Assembly: GCF_039535785.1 (NCBI RefSeq)
Contig: NZ_BAAAXV010000002.1
Coordinates: forward strand, 434,001 to 498,000
DNA from: Nonomuraea helvata
GTDB taxonomy: Bacteria; Actinomycetota; Actinomycetes; Streptosporangiales; Streptosporangiaceae
Direction of reading: 5' to 3'
Length of the DNA stretch: 64,000 bases
Shown here: positions 1 to 9,528 of the stretch, one piece after another
Layout: each line of letters starts with the position of its first letter
Position numbering within the stretch: position 1 is the first letter of the stretch
Made by a program: the position numbers and the translations under genes
The notes under the pieces: generated by a model
Told to the model about the DNA's origin: nothing
What the model saw: the letters and a program-made list of their open reading frames with translations, nothing else
Database searches by the model: none

Positions 1-2
1 CC

Positions 3-104
3 TACCGGGTGCGTGCCTTCCGCTACGGCCCGCCGTCCGACGTCGTCCAGCGGACGACCGGCGACGACACCCCATCCCCCACCACCGAAGAAAGCTCACC
101 ATGA
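3..104 (+). CDS. C-terminal end of an upstream gene (partial)
   Basis: An open frame enters from the left edge and ends at TGA 102-104, overlapping the ATG of the next gene in an ATGA junction. It encodes 33 residues beginning YRVRAFRYGPPSDVV and ending in an acidic, Ser/Thr/Pro-rich tail. The overlap shows translational coupling with the sugar importer downstream, so it is probably part of the same operon, perhaps a glycoside hydrolase or sugar-binding gene. The fragment is too short to name a family. Confidence 0.5.
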   Translation, partial: YRVRAFRYGPPSDVVQRTTGDDTPSPTTEESSP

Positions 105-1399
105 ACAAGCTGTCCGCGTCCGGTGCGCTCGCACTGGCCGTCACGTTGGCGCTGAGCGCCTGTTCGAGCGGTACGCCCGGCACGTCCGCCGCCCCCTCGT
201 CCGGGGGCTCGTCCGGCGGCAAGCAGAAGGTCACGTTCCTCGTCTTCCCCTCGCCGAACCTGCCGGAGTCGTACTGGAAGGCCCAGGTGGCGCTGGTGAC
301 GAAGGCCAACCCTGACCTCGACGTGGAGCTGGTCGCCGCGCCGTCGGAGTCCGAGCGCAACGACTACGCCAAGCAGCTGGCCGCGTCCGGGCAGCTGCCC
401 GACGTGCAGATCGGCATGCAGGACCTGATCGCCCTGGAGCCGAACCTGGCGCCCTGGACCGAGCAGGAGCTGACAGACTTCCTCTGCCCGACCTGCGGCG
501 CGGTCAACGGCAAGGTGCTGCAGCTGCCGGCCAACACGCAGACGATCCCCAACGTCTACTACAGCAAGAAGCTGTTCAAGAAGGCCGGGATCGCGGCGCC
601 GCCCAAGACGTACGCCGAGCTGCTCGCCGACGCCGAGAAGCTCAGGGCCGCCGGGATCACGCCGTTCGTCAGCGGCGGGGTGTTCGTCACCTCCCAGCCG
701 TGGACCGCCATCCTGGCCACCGACCTGTACGCCAAGACGCCCGACTGGATCGCCAAGCGCCGCGCCGGGCAGGTCACCTTCGCCGGCGACCCGGTCGTGA
801 AGGCGGCCACGCAGAAGTTCGCCGATCTCGCCGCCAAGGGCTACATCGACAAGCGGCAGATCGGCCAGGACTACCCCAAGACGCAGGAGGCGTTCCTGGG
901 CGGCAAGGGCGCGATGTACCCGATGGGCAGCTGGTTCGCCGCCGCGGCCGACCAGTCGGACATGAAGGACGACATCGGCGTGTTCGCCTGGCCCAGCGAT
1001 GACGGGAGCCTGCACCTGCCGGCGTTCACCGGCGGCGGCCTGTCCGTGAGCGCCACGGCGAAGAACCTGGCCGCGGCCAAGAAGTTCGCGCTGGCCTTCC
1101 AGCTCACCAGGGAGAACCTGGACGCCTCGGTCAAGGCCGACGCGCTGTTCCCGGCCATCAAGGGCTACACGCCGCCGTCCACCACCGGCCCGGTCTTCAA
1201 GGCCGTGTACGACCTGTGGCAGCAGGCGATCAAGGAGAACGCGACCGTCCCGGCGTTCGGCTGGGAGGCCGGCGACGCGGCCATGCTGCCCGGCATGCAG
1301 GGCAAGTTCTGGTCGGCCGCGCAGGACCTGGTCAGCGGCAAGAAGACGACGGACCAGACGCTGGCGTTCCTCGACACCGAATGGGAGAAGAGCGGCTGA
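101..1399 (+). CDS. ABC sugar transporter, extracellular solute-binding lipoprotein
   Basis: A 432-residue family 1 extracellular solute-binding protein. The signal peptide ends in the lipobox ALSAC near residues 17-21, followed by a Ser/Gly/Pro-rich linker typical of lipid-anchored actinobacterial binding proteins. The rest has the usual pattern of this family (YYSKKLFKKAGI, AMYPMGSWF). It would capture a mono- or oligosaccharide at the outer face of the membrane and deliver it to the two permeases that follow with 4-bp overlaps. Neither the substrate nor an ATPase is visible. The convergent debranching-enzyme gene suggests an alpha-glucan or related sugar, which is only inference. Confidence 0.9.
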   Translation: MNKLSASGALALAVTLALSACSSGTPGTSAAPSSGGSSGGKQKVTFLVFPSPNLPESYWKAQVALVTKANPDLDVELVAAPSESERNDYAKQLAASGQLPDVQIGMQDLIALEPNLAPWTEQELTDFLCPTCGAVNGKVLQLPANTQTIPNVYYSKKLFKKAGIAAPPKTYAELLADAEKLRAAGITPFVSGGVFVTSQPWTAILATDLYAKTPDWIAKRRAGQVTFAGDPVVKAATQKFADLAAKGYIDKRQIGQDYPKTQEAFLGGKGAMYPMGSWFAAAADQSDMKDDIGVFAWPSDDGSLHLPAFTGGGLSVSATAKNLAAAKKFALAFQLTRENLDASVKADALFPAIKGYTPPSTTGPVFKAVYDLWQQAIKENATVPAFGWEAGDAAMLPGMQGKFWSAAQDLVSGKKTTDQTLAFLDTEWEKSG

Positions 1400-2334
1400 T
1401 GGCCGTCAGCACCACCCATCGCAGGCCCGGCGCGCTGACCCGCCGTGGGAGCAGGCGGCCGGTGCGGCCGGGCCTGTGGCACTTCCTGACCTTCGCGGCG
1501 CCGGGCACGCTCGTCTACACGTGCCTGGTGCTGCTGCCGATCGCCATGAGCGTCGGCTACAGCCTCACCAACCAGGCGCTGCTCAGGCCGAACACGCGGT
1601 TCGTCGGGCTGCGCAACTACGCGCTGCTGTTCAAGGACGACACGTTCCTGAGCTCGCTGCGGGTCACCACCATCCTGTCCCTGATCGTGGTCATCGTCCC
1701 GAACGTGCTCGGCGTGGCCATCGCCGTCGTCCTCGACCGGCGCGGCTGGCTCTACAACGCGCTGCGCAGCGTCTTCTTCACCCCCATGGTGATCAGCTCG
1801 GTGGTCATCAGCGTGATCTGGACCCGTGTGCTCGCCGACGACGGACCGGTCAACCAGGGGCTGCGGGCCCTGGGGGTGAGCGAGCCGCCGGGCTGGCTGT
1901 CCGACCCGGACATCGCGCTCTACTCGCTGTCGTCCATCGTCTGCTGGCAGATGCTGGGGTTCTGCGTGGTCGTCTACCTGGCCGGGCTGCAGGGGGTGCC
2001 GCAGGAACTGGCCGAGGCGGCCGCGATCGACGGGGCCGGGCCGCTGCGGCGCTTCTGGAAGGTCACCTGGCCGCTGCTGGCGCCGGCGCTGACCATCAAC
2101 ACGGTCGTCCTGCTGATCTCCGCGTTCAAGATCTTCGACCACGTCAAGGTCATCACGAACGGCGGGCCGGGCACGGGCACGACGGCCAGCGTGGCGTTCG
2201 TCGTCCTGCAGGAGGGGTTCGTGGAGAACCGCACCGGCTACGCCTCAGCCGAGGCGGTCGTCATGCTCGTCATCATCGCCCTGCTGTCGGTGGTCACGCT
2301 GCGGATCCTGCAGCGCAGGGAGGTGCAGCTATGA
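1399..2334 (+). CDS. ABC sugar transporter permease, MalF/UgpA type
   Basis: A 311-residue inner-membrane permease. The start at 1399 overlaps the stop of the binding-protein gene (ATGA); an upstream extension is in frame but would run inside that gene. A basic N-terminal tail precedes about six hydrophobic segments, and the EAA loop that contacts the ATPase is visible as EAAAIDGAG. It pairs with the next permease to form the translocation channel. The energising ATPase is not encoded here, as is common in actinomycetes that share a single MsiK-type ATPase. Confidence 0.9.
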   Translation: MAVSTTHRRPGALTRRGSRRPVRPGLWHFLTFAAPGTLVYTCLVLLPIAMSVGYSLTNQALLRPNTRFVGLRNYALLFKDDTFLSSLRVTTILSLIVVIVPNVLGVAIAVVLDRRGWLYNALRSVFFTPMVISSVVISVIWTRVLADDGPVNQGLRALGVSEPPGWLSDPDIALYSLSSIVCWQMLGFCVVVYLAGLQGVPQELAEAAAIDGAGPLRRFWKVTWPLLAPALTINTVVLLISAFKIFDHVKVITNGGPGTGTTASVAFVVLQEGFVENRTGYASAEAVVMLVIIALLSVVTLRILQRREVQL

Positions 2335-3161
2335 CGGGATCCCGCCTGCCGTGGGTGCGCCCGCTGGTCGCGCTGGTCATCGGCGCCGTCTTCTTCATCC
2401 CGCTCTACATCGCGCTGATCAACGTCTTCAAGGCGAGCGGTCAGGTGGCGCGCGACACGATGTCGCTGCCCGCGCCCCCCACCCTGGACAACCTCGTCCG
2501 CGTGCTGACCGACCCCGACAGCCTCTTCTGGTCGTCGCTGCGCACCAGCGTCGTGGTCACCTCGCTGTCGATCGTCATCCTGACGGTGCTGTCGGCGATG
2601 CTCGGCCACTACCTGGCGCGGCACGGCCAGTGGTGGTCGCGGGCGGTCATGGTGCTGCTGCTGTGCGGGCTGATGATCCCACCGCAGGTCATCCTCATCC
2701 CGGTCACGCAGGTGCTCAAGTCGCTCGGGCTGATGTCCACGCTCCAGGGCCTCGTCCTGTTCAACGTCGGCTACTACGTACCGTTCGGGGTGTTCGTCTT
2801 CTCCGGGTTCATGAAGGGGATCCCGCGCGAGCTGGAGGAGGCGGCCGCGATCGACGGGGCGACGCGGTGGCAGACGTTCTGGCGCGTCGTCTTCCCGCTG
2901 CTGCGGCCGGCCACCGCGAGCGTGCTGATCTTCCTCGGCGTGTGGATCTGGAACGACTTCCTCAACCCGCTGATCATCTACGGGCCACGCGAAGGCACGA
3001 CGATCATGACGGGCGTGTACAAGTCGCTCGGCCAGTACGCCGCGGACTTCGGCGGCATGTTCGCCCTCATGTTCCTGGCCACCCTGCCGATCCTGGTCTT
3101 CTACCTGCTGCTGCAGAAGCAGTTCGTCAAGGGCCTCACGGGCGGCGCGACGAAGGGCTGA
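2331..3161 (+). CDS. ABC sugar transporter permease, MalG type
   Basis: A 276-residue carbohydrate permease of the MalG/LacG class that overlaps the previous permease by 4 bp. About six transmembrane segments are evident and the EAA loop reads EEAAAIDGATRWQTF. It completes the binding protein-permease-permease operon. Its last 26 bp overlap the 3' end of the convergent debranching-enzyme gene, so there is no room for a separate terminator between the two. Confidence 0.9.
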   Translation: MTGSRLPWVRPLVALVIGAVFFIPLYIALINVFKASGQVARDTMSLPAPPTLDNLVRVLTDPDSLFWSSLRTSVVVTSLSIVILTVLSAMLGHYLARHGQWWSRAVMVLLLCGLMIPPQVILIPVTQVLKSLGLMSTLQGLVLFNVGYYVPFGVFVFSGFMKGIPRELEEAAAIDGATRWQTFWRVVFPLLRPATASVLIFLGVWIWNDFLNPLIIYGPREGTTIMTGVYKSLGQYAADFGGMFALMFLATLPILVFYLLLQKQFVKGLTGGATKG

Positions 3162-5247
3162 CGGCCTCCTCCAGATGGAGGTCCGACGGCAGGCCGGTGA
3201 CCGCGGCCCCGCCGTCGTGGTCCACGCTCACCTCGACCTCCGCGCCCGCCACCCGCATTCCGGCGACGGTCAGCGCTCCCAGGGGCGCGCCGGACAGCGG
3301 GCGCAGGCGCGCCCGGCCCGCCGGCACGTCGGGGTAGAGGCCCAGGGCCGCGTGGGCGATGGCGATCGCGGCGGCGGCGGACCAGGCCTGGGGGCGGCAG
3401 GCGGCGGGGTAGGCGACCGGGCGGCCCACCTGGTCCCTCGCGTCGCCCGCGTACAGCTCGGGCAGCCGGTAGCCGAACGACTCGGCCGCCGCCAGCAGCC
3501 CCTCGGCGAGGGTGGCCGCCTGCTCGCCGAAGCCCTCCCTGGCCAGGGCGGCGATGACGATGGCCGTGTCGTGGGGCCAGACGGATCCGCAGTGGTACGA
3601 CAGCGGGCTGAACCCGCCCTCACGCGACGACATCGTGCGCAGCCCGAACCCCTCCGCCATGGCGGGTGACGCCAGCAGCTCGGCGACCCGGGCCGACTCC
3701 TCCTGTGAGAGCAGGCCGGTGCCGAGGAGGTGGCCGATGTTGCTGGTGAGGGCGTTCACCGGCCGCTTGTCGCGGTCGAGGGCGAGCGCCGGGAAGCGGC
3801 CCTGCGGCCCGTCGACCCAGAAGGCGTCGCGGAACCGCTCGGCCAGCGCCGCCGCATACTCGCGCCACCGGGCCGCCCCCGGCAGGCCGAAGGCGTCCAG
3901 CAGGGCGGCCCCGTGCAGGGCGGCCTGGTGCGCGTAGCCCTGGACCTCGGCCAGCGCGATCGGCGGCTCGGCCTGGCGGCCGTCGTGGAAGCGCACCGAG
4001 TCGCCGGAGTCCTTCCAGCCCTGGTTGGCCAGGCCGCGACCGCTGGAATCCACGTACTCGATGAAGCCGTCCCCGTCGGGGTCGGCGTGGTCGGCGAGCC
4101 AGCCCAGCGCGGCCCGCAGGTGCGGCAGCAGCTCCTCGACCTCGGACGGCGGCATCCCCCAGCGCCACGCGTCGTGCAGCAGGCTGATCCAGAGCGGGGT
4201 GGCGTCGATGGTGCCGTAGTAGACGGCGGGCAGCCGTCCTTTCTGGCCCGCCAGGTCGAACGCCTCCCTGCGCAGCTCATGCATGATCTTGCCGGGGGCC
4301 TCCCCCGTGTCCGGGTCGAGGCGCGTCCCCTGGCGGCGGGCCAGCACGCGCAGGGTGCCCGCGGCCAGCCGGGTGCCGAGGGGGAGCAGCATGCGCGCCG
4401 CCCAGATGCTGTCCCTGCCGAAGAGGGTCAGGAACCAGGGGGCTCCCGCCCCGAGGAACGTGTCACCGGGCGCGCCCGGCTCGGCCAGCCGGAGCGACCT
4501 GAGGTCTTCGAGCGACTGGTCGAGCAGCCTGGTGATGCGCCGGTCGTCGGCGGTGACGCGCGGCGGGCTCCATTCGAGGGAGGCCGTAGGGGTTACGACG
4601 ACCGCGGCGGGGTCCTCGGCGGTCAGCTCCCAGCGCAAGGTCACCCGGCCGCGCGGCGGCAGGCTCACCTCCCACCTCAGGCAGGCCGGTCCGTCGCTCC
4701 CTTCCACGAGTGCCTGGGCGTCGTGGCCGGTGACGGTGACGTGGGTGGTGTCGGAGCCCCAGCTCAGGCGGCCCTCGCCGACCGGCGTCGCCGGGACGGG
4801 GGTGCCGGGGCGGCCGGACTTGACCGCGTCGATGGCCGCGAAGTCGCAGGACAGCTCGACCGTGACCGTGGCCGTCACGGGCGACGACGCGGTGGAGGTG
4901 ATCGCCACCTGCTCGATCATCCCGTACGGCGAGAGCTCCCGCAGCCGGTCCAGCCGGACCGTGGGGTCGGCCGTGCGGTCGCCGAGCCAGCGGGCGAGCG
5001 ACACGAAGCGGTCGCGCCCGGCCCCGGCGGGCGCGTGCCCGACGGACTCCGGCTCCCGCCCGTCCACGAACAGCCGGGCCTGGGACAGCACCCGGCGGTC
5101 CGCGTAGAAGAGCCCCTGGACGCCGGCCGGGCGGATCTGGCCGTCGGCGTCGCTCAGCGCGCTCGCCGGCGCCATGACGGTGCTGACCAGATCGTGCAGC
5201 AGCGGCTGAAGCACTGGGACTCCCCCTGGGGTCGGGTCAATGGTCAC
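3136..5247 (-). CDS. Glycogen debranching enzyme-like protein (amylo-alpha-1,6-glucosidase family)
   Basis: A 703-residue cytoplasmic protein. The N-terminal half matches the glycogen-debranching N-terminal domain (GLFYADRRVLSQARLFVDGREP) and the C-terminal half is an alpha/alpha-toroid glucosidase-like domain with TLFGRDSIWAARMLL, NQGWKDSGDS and YHCGSVWPHDTAIV. Proteins of this kind act on or bind alpha-1,6-branched glucans or related oligosaccharides; the exact activity is unproven. It is divergent from the LacI gene at 5365, and the shared 117-bp intergenic region carries two operator-like palindromes, so repression by that LacI is likely. It converges on and overlaps the first importer operon. 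Confidence 0.8.
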   Translation of the reverse strand: MTIDPTPGGVPVLQPLLHDLVSTVMAPASALSDADGQIRPAGVQGLFYADRRVLSQARLFVDGREPESVGHAPAGAGRDRFVSLARWLGDRTADPTVRLDRLRELSPYGMIEQVAITSTASSPVTATVTVELSCDFAAIDAVKSGRPGTPVPATPVGEGRLSWGSDTTHVTVTGHDAQALVEGSDGPACLRWEVSLPPRGRVTLRWELTAEDPAAVVVTPTASLEWSPPRVTADDRRITRLLDQSLEDLRSLRLAEPGAPGDTFLGAGAPWFLTLFGRDSIWAARMLLPLGTRLAAGTLRVLARRQGTRLDPDTGEAPGKIMHELRREAFDLAGQKGRLPAVYYGTIDATPLWISLLHDAWRWGMPPSEVEELLPHLRAALGWLADHADPDGDGFIEYVDSSGRGLANQGWKDSGDSVRFHDGRQAEPPIALAEVQGYAHQAALHGAALLDAFGLPGAARWREYAAALAERFRDAFWVDGPQGRFPALALDRDKRPVNALTSNIGHLLGTGLLSQEESARVAELLASPAMAEGFGLRTMSSREGGFSPLSYHCGSVWPHDTAIVIAALAREGFGEQAATLAEGLLAAAESFGYRLPELYAGDARDQVGRPVAYPAACRPQAWSAAAAIAIAHAALGLYPDVPAGRARLRPLSGAPLGALTVAGMRVAGAEVEVSVDHDGGAAVTGLPSDLHLEEAVSPSSRRP

Positions 5248-5304
5248 CGGCGGGTCTTGACAGAAGGTCGCCGGGGGTGCAGATTTCGAAACACTCCGCT
5301 AATT

Positions 5305-5346
5305 TTGAACGATCAAATCATGCCGCAACAGACTTTGAACGTTCAA
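5305..5346. promoter_or_regulatory. Two LacI-type operators in the divergent GDE/lacI promoter region
   Basis: TTGAACGATCAA (5305-5316) and the perfect palindrome TTGAACGTTCAA (5335-5346) lie 30 bp apart, about three helical turns, between the divergent starts at 5247 and 5365. The central CG with symmetric arms is the usual form of LacI-family sites. The spacing would place two repressor dimers on the same DNA face, controlling both the debranching gene and lacI itself. Confidence 0.7.
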
Positions 5347-5364
5347 CCCCTCGAAAGGCGATTT

Positions 5365-6351
5365 ATGGCGGGAAAGGTGACGATCACCGATGTGGCGAAG
5401 GCGGCAGGCGTGTCGCGCCAGACGGTGTCGAACACGCTCAACAGCCCCGAAGTGGTCCGGGACGAGACCCGCAAGCACGTCCTCGAGGTGATCGAGCGGC
5501 TCGGCTACCGCGCCAACCAGGCCGCCCGCCAGATGCGCACCGGCCGCTCCCGGCTGATCGCCATCGGCATCGAGCCTGACGGCGACGGGATCAGCGGTTC
5601 CTGGGCCGACCGCTTCCTGCACAGCCTGTCGGAGACGGCGGCGCAGGAGGGGTACCGGATCCTGCTTTACACCGCCGCGGACGACCGCTCGGAGATCGCG
5701 ACGTACGAGGACCTGCTCGGCGCCTACCAGCCGGACGCGTTCGTGCTGACCGGCACCCACCACGACGACCTGCGCGCGTCCTGGCTGCTGGAGCGCGGGC
5801 TGCCGTTCGTGGCGTTCGGCCGGCCCTGGAGCGACCTGCCCGACGCCCGCCATCCGTGGGTGGACGTGGACGGCGCCGCGGGCACCGAAGCGGCCACCCG
5901 CCATCTGCTGGCCACCGGTCACCGGCACATCGGCTTCATCGGCTGGCCGCCCGGCTCGGGCGTGGGCGACGACCGGCGGGAGGGCTGGGCCCGCACGCTT
6001 TCGTCCCCTGGGGTGCAGCGGGCGGTCGAGGACGGCATCGCCGCCGGGGAGAGCGCGGCCCGCGACCTGCTCGGCACCGAGCCCGAGGTGACCGCCCTGG
6101 TGTGCGCCAGCGACTCCCTGGCCCTGGGCGCGCTGCAGGCGCGGGAGCCGGACCGGCCCGTCGCCGTGATCGGCTTCGACGACACGCCCGCCGCCAGGGC
6201 CGTCGGCCTCACCAGCGTCCACCAGCCGCTCGGCGAGGCCGCCGCGGCCTGCGTGGAGCTGCTCGCCCGCGCCCTGGAGAGCCCCGACGCCGGACCGCCG
6301 TCGGCGCACGTGCTGCTGTCGCCGTCTTTGACCATCCGCCAGTCCGCCTGA
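5365..6351 (+). CDS. LacI-family transcriptional repressor
   Basis: A 328-residue regulator. The N-terminal helix-turn-helix is ITDVAKAAGVSRQTVSNTL and the hinge follows near residues 50-60. The remainder is the periplasmic-binding-protein-like effector domain ending in VIGFDDTPAARAVGLTSVHQP. The ATG at 5365 follows the second operator; in-frame starts further upstream would run through the operator region. It is divergent from the debranching gene and only 43 bp ahead of the second importer operon (6395-9502), so it probably senses the sugar imported by that operon. Confidence 0.92.
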   Translation: MAGKVTITDVAKAAGVSRQTVSNTLNSPEVVRDETRKHVLEVIERLGYRANQAARQMRTGRSRLIAIGIEPDGDGISGSWADRFLHSLSETAAQEGYRILLYTAADDRSEIATYEDLLGAYQPDAFVLTGTHHDDLRASWLLERGLPFVAFGRPWSDLPDARHPWVDVDGAAGTEAATRHLLATGHRHIGFIGWPPGSGVGDDRREGWARTLSSPGVQRAVEDGIAAGESAARDLLGTEPEVTALVCASDSLALGALQAREPDRPVAVIGFDDTPAARAVGLTSVHQPLGEAAAACVELLARALESPDAGPPSAHVLLSPSLTIRQSA

Positions 6352-6394
6352 CCCCTGCCCCCTGCCCCCCAACGCGAGAACAGGAACCACTCCG

Positions 6395-7642
6395 ATGACG
6401 CCACGTACCCGCCGCGCCACCGCGATCAGCGGCCTCGCCTGCGCCACGCTCGCTCTGTCAGCCTGCGGCAGCGGCTTCGACGACAAGCCGAGCCCGGCCC
6501 AGCAGACGGGCGGTCAGGTCAACCTGCAGGTCCTCATCGGCTCCTCCGGCGAGGCCGAGACCGCCGCCGTCAAGCAGGCCGCCCAGACGTGGGCCGCCTC
6601 GGCGGGGGCGGCCGCGACGGTGACGCCCGCACAGGATCTCGCCCAGCAGCTCGGCCAGGCCTTCGCCGGTGACAACCCGCCGGACGTGTTCTACGTGGAC
6701 GCCTCCCGCTTCGCCGACTACGCCAGCGTCGGCGCCCTGGAGCCGTACGGCGACAAGATCAGCCAGCCCGACGACTTCTACCCCTCCCTGCGCACCGCGT
6801 TCACCCGTGACGGCAAGCTCTACTGCGCGCCCAAGGACTTCTCCACCCTCGCGCTGATCGTCAACAAGGACCTGTGGTCCAAGGCCGGGCTCACCGACGC
6901 CGACGTTCCGACCACCTGGGAGCAGCTCACCTCGGTCGGCGAGAAGCTCAAGGCCAAGGGCGTCACCCCGCTGGCGATCGGCCCCACCCGCGACCGCGTC
7001 GGCGCGTTCATGGTGCAGGCCGGCGGCTGGCTGACCAGCCCCGACGGCAGGCAGGCCACCGCCGACAGCCCGCAGAACCTCGCGGCCCTCGAGTACGTGC
7101 GCTCGCTGGTGTCGGCCAAGCTGGCCCGCTACCCCGACCAGCTCGACGCGGGCTGGGGCGGCGAGGCGTTCGGCAAGGGCAAGGTCGCCATGACCATCGA
7201 GGGCAACTGGATCAAGGGCGCGCTCAAGGCGGACTTCCCCGACGTCAAGTACTCCGTTCACGAGCTGCCGGCGGGCCCCAAGGGCAAGGGCACGCTGTCG
7301 TTCACGAACTGCTGGGGCATCTCGGCCAAGAGCCGGCACAAGGACCAGGCGGTCTCGTTCGTCGAGGCGATGACCAAGGCCGACCAGCAGATGGCCTTCG
7401 CCAAGGCGTTCGGCGTCATGCCCTCGCGGCAGTCCGCCAAGGCCGCCTACACCGCCGAGTTCCCCGACGACGGCCCCTTCGTCAACGGCGCCGACTACGC
7501 CCAGGGCCCCGTGAACGCCCCCAAGATGGACAGCGTCCTGGTCGACTTCGACACGGGGCTCCAGAAGCTGGCCACCACCGCGCCCAAGACGCTGCTGCAG
7601 CGGACGCAGAAGAACATCCAGGCCGCGCTCGGCACGTCATGA
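6395..7642 (+). CDS. ABC sugar transporter, extracellular solute-binding lipoprotein
   Basis: A 415-residue family 1 binding protein with a signal peptide and lipobox LSAC (around residues 22-25) followed by GSGFDDKPSP. Typical family features include YCAPKDFSTLALIVNKDLW and NWIKGAL. It starts 43 bp after the lacI stop and its own stop overlaps the next permease start (ATGA). It is lipid-anchored on the outer membrane face. It belongs to the second of the four ATPase-less importers in this window; the substrate is unknown. Confidence 0.9.
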   Translation: MTPRTRRATAISGLACATLALSACGSGFDDKPSPAQQTGGQVNLQVLIGSSGEAETAAVKQAAQTWAASAGAAATVTPAQDLAQQLGQAFAGDNPPDVFYVDASRFADYASVGALEPYGDKISQPDDFYPSLRTAFTRDGKLYCAPKDFSTLALIVNKDLWSKAGLTDADVPTTWEQLTSVGEKLKAKGVTPLAIGPTRDRVGAFMVQAGGWLTSPDGRQATADSPQNLAALEYVRSLVSAKLARYPDQLDAGWGGEAFGKGKVAMTIEGNWIKGALKADFPDVKYSVHELPAGPKGKGTLSFTNCWGISAKSRHKDQAVSFVEAMTKADQQMAFAKAFGVMPSRQSAKAAYTAEFPDDGPFVNGADYAQGPVNAPKMDSVLVDFDTGLQKLATTAPKTLLQRTQKNIQAALGTS

Positions 7643-8664
7643 CCGCGCGCAAGACACGCGAGCACCTGGCGGGCTGGCTGTTCGTGGCGCCCGTCGTGGT
7701 GATCCTGGGCCTGTTCATGCTGGCGCCGATCCTCATGGCGTTCTGGGTGAGCCTGACCGACTGGAACGGGCAGGGCAGCCCGTTCCGGAGCGGGGTGCCG
7801 TTCGCCGGAGTGGCCAACTACACCCGCCTGTTCACGGAGGAGGGGCTGGCCAGGCAGGACTTCATGACGAGCGTCCGCAACAACGTCTACTACGTGGCCA
7901 TCGTGGTGCCCGCCCAGACCGTGCTGGCGCTCGGCCTGGCCCTGATCGTCAACAGCCGGCTGCTGAAGGGCCGGACGTTCTTCCGCGCCGCGTTCTTCTT
8001 CCCCTCGGTGACCAGCTCGGTGGCGATCAGCGTGGTGTTCCTGTTCGTGTTCGCCAACTCCGGCGCGGTCAACGCGCTGCTGGGCCTGTTCGGCGTCGAC
8101 GGGCCCCAGTGGTTCGCCGACTCGCGGGGCGTGCTGCACCTGCTGCTCGGGGCCGTCGGCCTGGTCGATCCGGCGGTTCCGCCGGAGGCGCTGACCTCCG
8201 GCGGGCCGTTCGGGCTGTCGTGGTGGGAGTGGCTGTCCGGGCCCAGCGTGGCGATGACGACCATCATCATGCTGGTCGTCTGGACCACGTCGGGGACGTT
8301 CATGCTCATGTTCCTGGCCGCCCTGCAGGACATCCCGGTGTCGCTGGAGGAGGCGGCCATGCTGGACGGGGCGGGCCGCCGCCAAGTCTTCAGGAACGTG
8401 ACGCTGCCGCTGCTCAAGCCGACCCTGTTCCTGGTGCTGACGCTGGGGCTGATCTCGACGTGGCAGGTCTTCGACCAGATCTACGTGATGAGCCAGGGCA
8501 ATCCCGCCAAGACCACCCTCACGCCGGCGTTCCTGTCGTACCAGACGGCCTTCCGCAGCTTCGAGTACGGCTCGGGCACCGCGATCTCGTTCGTGCTGTT
8601 CGCCATCATCGTGGTGCTGACCCTGGTGCAGCGCTGGGTGATGAGAGAGAGGCGCCATGCGTAA
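7639..8664 (+). CDS. ABC sugar transporter permease, MalF/UgpA type
   Basis: A 341-residue permease starting at the ATGA overlap with the binding-protein gene. It is longer than the other UgpA-type permeases here because of a roughly 40-residue extracytoplasmic insertion around residues 160-210 (SRGVLHLLLGAVGLVDPAVP). That insertion is typical of one subfamily of sugar permeases. The EAA loop reads EEAAMLDGAGRRQVF. It overlaps the following permease by 8 bp. Confidence 0.9.
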   Translation: MTARKTREHLAGWLFVAPVVVILGLFMLAPILMAFWVSLTDWNGQGSPFRSGVPFAGVANYTRLFTEEGLARQDFMTSVRNNVYYVAIVVPAQTVLALGLALIVNSRLLKGRTFFRAAFFFPSVTSSVAISVVFLFVFANSGAVNALLGLFGVDGPQWFADSRGVLHLLLGAVGLVDPAVPPEALTSGGPFGLSWWEWLSGPSVAMTTIIMLVVWTTSGTFMLMFLAALQDIPVSLEEAAMLDGAGRRQVFRNVTLPLLKPTLFLVLTLGLISTWQVFDQIYVMSQGNPAKTTLTPAFLSYQTAFRSFEYGSGTAISFVLFAIIVVLTLVQRWVMRERRHA

Positions 8665-9502
8665 GGACAACGCGCGGTCGCTGGCCTCGACGTTCGCCGG
8701 CTACTGCATCCTGATCTTCTTCGCGCTCGTCTTCCTCTACCCGTTCGTCATCCAGATCGCCACCTCCTTCAAGACCGAGCCGGACGCGGCCGCACACCCC
8801 CTGTCGCCGTTCCCCGACCCCATGTCGATGGGCGGCTACGAGAAGGTGTTCGTCAACACCGACCTGCCGCTGTGGCTGGGCAACTCGCTGCTGGTGACCG
8901 TGGTCGTCACGGCCGGGCGCGTGCTGCTCGACTCCATGGCCGGGTACGCGCTGTCGCGGCTGCGCTTCGCGGGGCGGCGCGCGATCTTCTCGTCGATCAT
9001 CGCGATCATGGCGGTGCCGGGCGTGGTGCTGTTCATCCCGAAGTTCCTGGTGCTGAACCAGTTGGGCATGTACGACAGCTACACCGCCCTGATCCTGCCG
9101 GTGATCGCGGACGCCGCCGGGGTGTTCATCATGAAGCAATTCTTCGACTCGCTGCCGGTCAGCGTCGAGGAGGCGGCCCGGGTGGACGGGGCGGGGGTCT
9201 TCCGCACGTACTGGTCGGTCGTGCTGCCGATGGCCCGGCCCGCGCTGCTGACGCTCACCATCATCTCCTTCCAGGGCACGTGGAACGAGTTCCCGCACAG
9301 CCTCGTCGCGGTGCAGAGCCCGGAGCTGTTCACGCTGCCGCGGGGGCTGGCCGACCTGGTGAGCGGGTCGCTGGGCAAGGGCACGCAGTACCCGCTCAAG
9401 CTGGGCGCCGCGCTGCTGGCGACCATTCCGGTGGCCGTCGTGTTCGTGGTCTTCCAGCGGTACTTCGTACGCGGCGCCAACGAGGGCTCCGAAAAGGGCT
9501 GA
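8657..9502 (+). CDS. ABC sugar transporter permease, MalG type
   Basis: A 281-residue permease, last gene of the second importer operon, overlapping its partner by 8 bp. The EAA loop is EEAARVDGAGVFRTYW and about six membrane spans are evident. It forms the channel with the 7639 gene product. The operon appears to end here: the next gene starts 72 bp later, behind its own palindrome. Confidence 0.9.
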   Translation: MRKDNARSLASTFAGYCILIFFALVFLYPFVIQIATSFKTEPDAAAHPLSPFPDPMSMGGYEKVFVNTDLPLWLGNSLLVTVVVTAGRVLLDSMAGYALSRLRFAGRRAIFSSIIAIMAVPGVVLFIPKFLVLNQLGMYDSYTALILPVIADAAGVFIMKQFFDSLPVSVEEAARVDGAGVFRTYWSVVLPMARPALLTLTIISFQGTWNEFPHSLVAVQSPELFTLPRGLADLVSGSLGKGTQYPLKLGAALLATIPVAVVFVVFQRYFVRGANEGSEKG

Positions 9503-9528
9503 TGGCCGCCCATTCCCCTGAGTGTCCA

